NCBI GenBank assembly: GCA_019309665.1
Contig: JAFDFV010000094.1
Coordinates: 1 to 6,810 of the forward strand
DNA length: 6,810 bases
DNA from: Deltaproteobacteria bacterium
GTDB lineage: Bacteria > Desulfobacterota > Desulfobacteria > Desulfobacterales > ETH-SRB1
Reading direction: 5' to 3'
Position numbers and translations under genes: made by a program. The notes beneath the pieces are model-generated. The model saw only the letters and a list, made by a program, of their open reading frames with translations, searched no databases and was not told where the DNA came from. The number at the start of each line of letters is the position of its first letter. The first letter of the stretch is position 1. Below are positions 6,373-6,810 of this stretch, piece by piece.

Positions 6373-6810
6373 ATGCAAACAGACCTTCTTATCTTGCAAG
6401 ATCAAAACGAAGTTTTTTTAACGGGCATTAAAAGTGAAAAAGGGAAGGGTGATAATATTTCCAAAGCACTGGAATCTGATGATCTGTCAGAAGGAAAGGA
6501 TGTGGACTTTCTGTCTACCCTTATTGGGATCACAAATGATCAGGAGATGGCGCAAACAGGGTTCAAAGTTCAAAGCCCGGAGCCGAAAGCCTGGAACGTA
6601 GGGTTCGTGGGACAGAGGTTAGGGGTCGGAAGTCAGAGCACAGAAGAAGCTGAAAGCCTGGAGCTGAAAGCTGAAAGCTCAAAGTTGAAAGTAGAGAACT
6701 CAAAGTCAGGAGCCGAAGGTTCGAATTTGAAATCAGAGATTTCAGAGTCTGGAGTTCAAAGCACAAAGGTCAAATCAGAAAGTTCGGATCTGAGAGCAGA
6801 AAGCCCGCAA
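6373..6810 (+). CDS. fliK: Probable FliK, hook-length control protein, N-terminal part, runs off the window
   Basis: An ATG at 6373, with GAGG (6359-6362) 10 nt upstream, opens a frame of 146 codons with no stop before the window end. Its position directly after fliJ is where fliK is expected in this operon order. Residues 1-62 (starting MQTDLLILQDQNEVF) are not recognisable by themselves. From residue 63 the protein is a Ser/Glu/Lys-rich low-complexity region with a 7-residue period of the type E-S-x-x-L-K-[A/V/S]. FliK proteins are secreted rulers with poorly conserved, often low-complexity N-terminal halves. The diagnostic C-terminal domain that switches export specificity would lie beyond the window. 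The identity is therefore inferred from context. That the frame is coding is supported by phase-specific avoidance of stop codons in the repeat. Confidence 0.7.
   Translation, partial: MQTDLLILQDQNEVFLTGIKSEKGKGDNISKALESDDLSEGKDVDFLSTLIGITNDQEMAQTGFKVQSPEPKAWNVGFVGQRLGVGSQSTEEAESLELKAESSKLKVENSKSGAEGSNLKSEISESGVQSTKVKSESSDLRAESPQ
6561..6809 (+). repeat. Degenerate 7-nt tandem array inside the fliK-like gene
   Basis: The stretch divides into consecutive 7-nt units: 12 units at 6561-6644, a 4-nt slip (AGAA, 6645-6648), then 23 units at 6649-6809. The consensus is G-[C/T]-[T/C/A]-[G/C]-R-R-A, for example GTTCAAA, GCTGAAA and GCCTGGA. By hand count the first base is G in 27 of 35 units, positions 5 and 6 are both purines in 33 of 35, and the last base is A in 31 of 35. 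Three units (21 nt) encode seven residues, giving the protein its heptad period. The array continues to the window end, so its full length is unknown. Confidence 0.85.

Noticed and set aside
6563..6766. Minus-strand open frame of 67 codons (SAPGF-like repeats)
   Set aside because: It is the reverse reading of the 7-nt array. Such repeat-derived frames are common false hypotheticals, and the plus-strand frame has the operon context, binding site and stop-avoidance pattern.
6561..6809. CRISPR array
   Set aside because: The repetition is continuous 7-nt units with no spacers or conserved 25-40 nt repeats.

Overview
The window is a stretch of a flagellar basal-body and export operon, all on the + strand, in the order flgB (3' end only) - flgC - fliE - fliF - fliG - fliH - fliI - fliJ - fliK (5' end only). 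The genes are full length with intact signature motifs, and none looks broken. No previously undescribed gene system is visible. The unusual content is the repeat DNA at the gene junctions and inside the last gene. The organism is a flagellated bacterium with an A+T-leaning genome. This gene order occurs in several phyla. The repeat-laden junctions remind me of Desulfobacterota-type (deltaproteobacterial) genomes, but that placement is a low-confidence inference.

Layout: 1-53 is the C-terminus of FlgB. flgC and fliE (61-803) follow with tight spacing. Bases 804-945 hold a nested palindromic intergenic repeat before fliF (946-2553; start moved downstream of the longest possible frame). Bases 2550-2602 hold two overlapping hairpins that begin at the fliF stop, before fliG (start taken as 2625). 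fliH starts at a TTG overlapping the end of fliG. A short GATTG-type repeat precedes fliI (4372-5724). The fliI 3' end runs into a ~210 bp element with ~45 bp inverted-repeat arms (5686-5896), whose outer edge abuts the ribosome binding site of fliJ (5907-6356). From 6373 to the window end there is an open reading frame with no stop, in the position expected for fliK. From 6561 it is built almost entirely of a degenerate 7-nt tandem repeat, which the reading frame turns into a 7-residue protein repeat.

How the genes work together: FliF forms the MS ring in the inner membrane. FliG sits on its cytoplasmic C-terminus as the rotor/switch ring. FliE joins the MS ring to the proximal rod made of FlgB and FlgC. 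FliH, FliI and FliJ form the soluble ATPase complex that serves the flagellar type III export gate. FliK is the secreted ruler that sets hook length. The main point for a second look is that the FliK-like frame is made of a dispersed-type short repeat and avoids stop codons in a phase-specific way. The second is that an inverted-repeat element supplies the last codons and stop of fliI.
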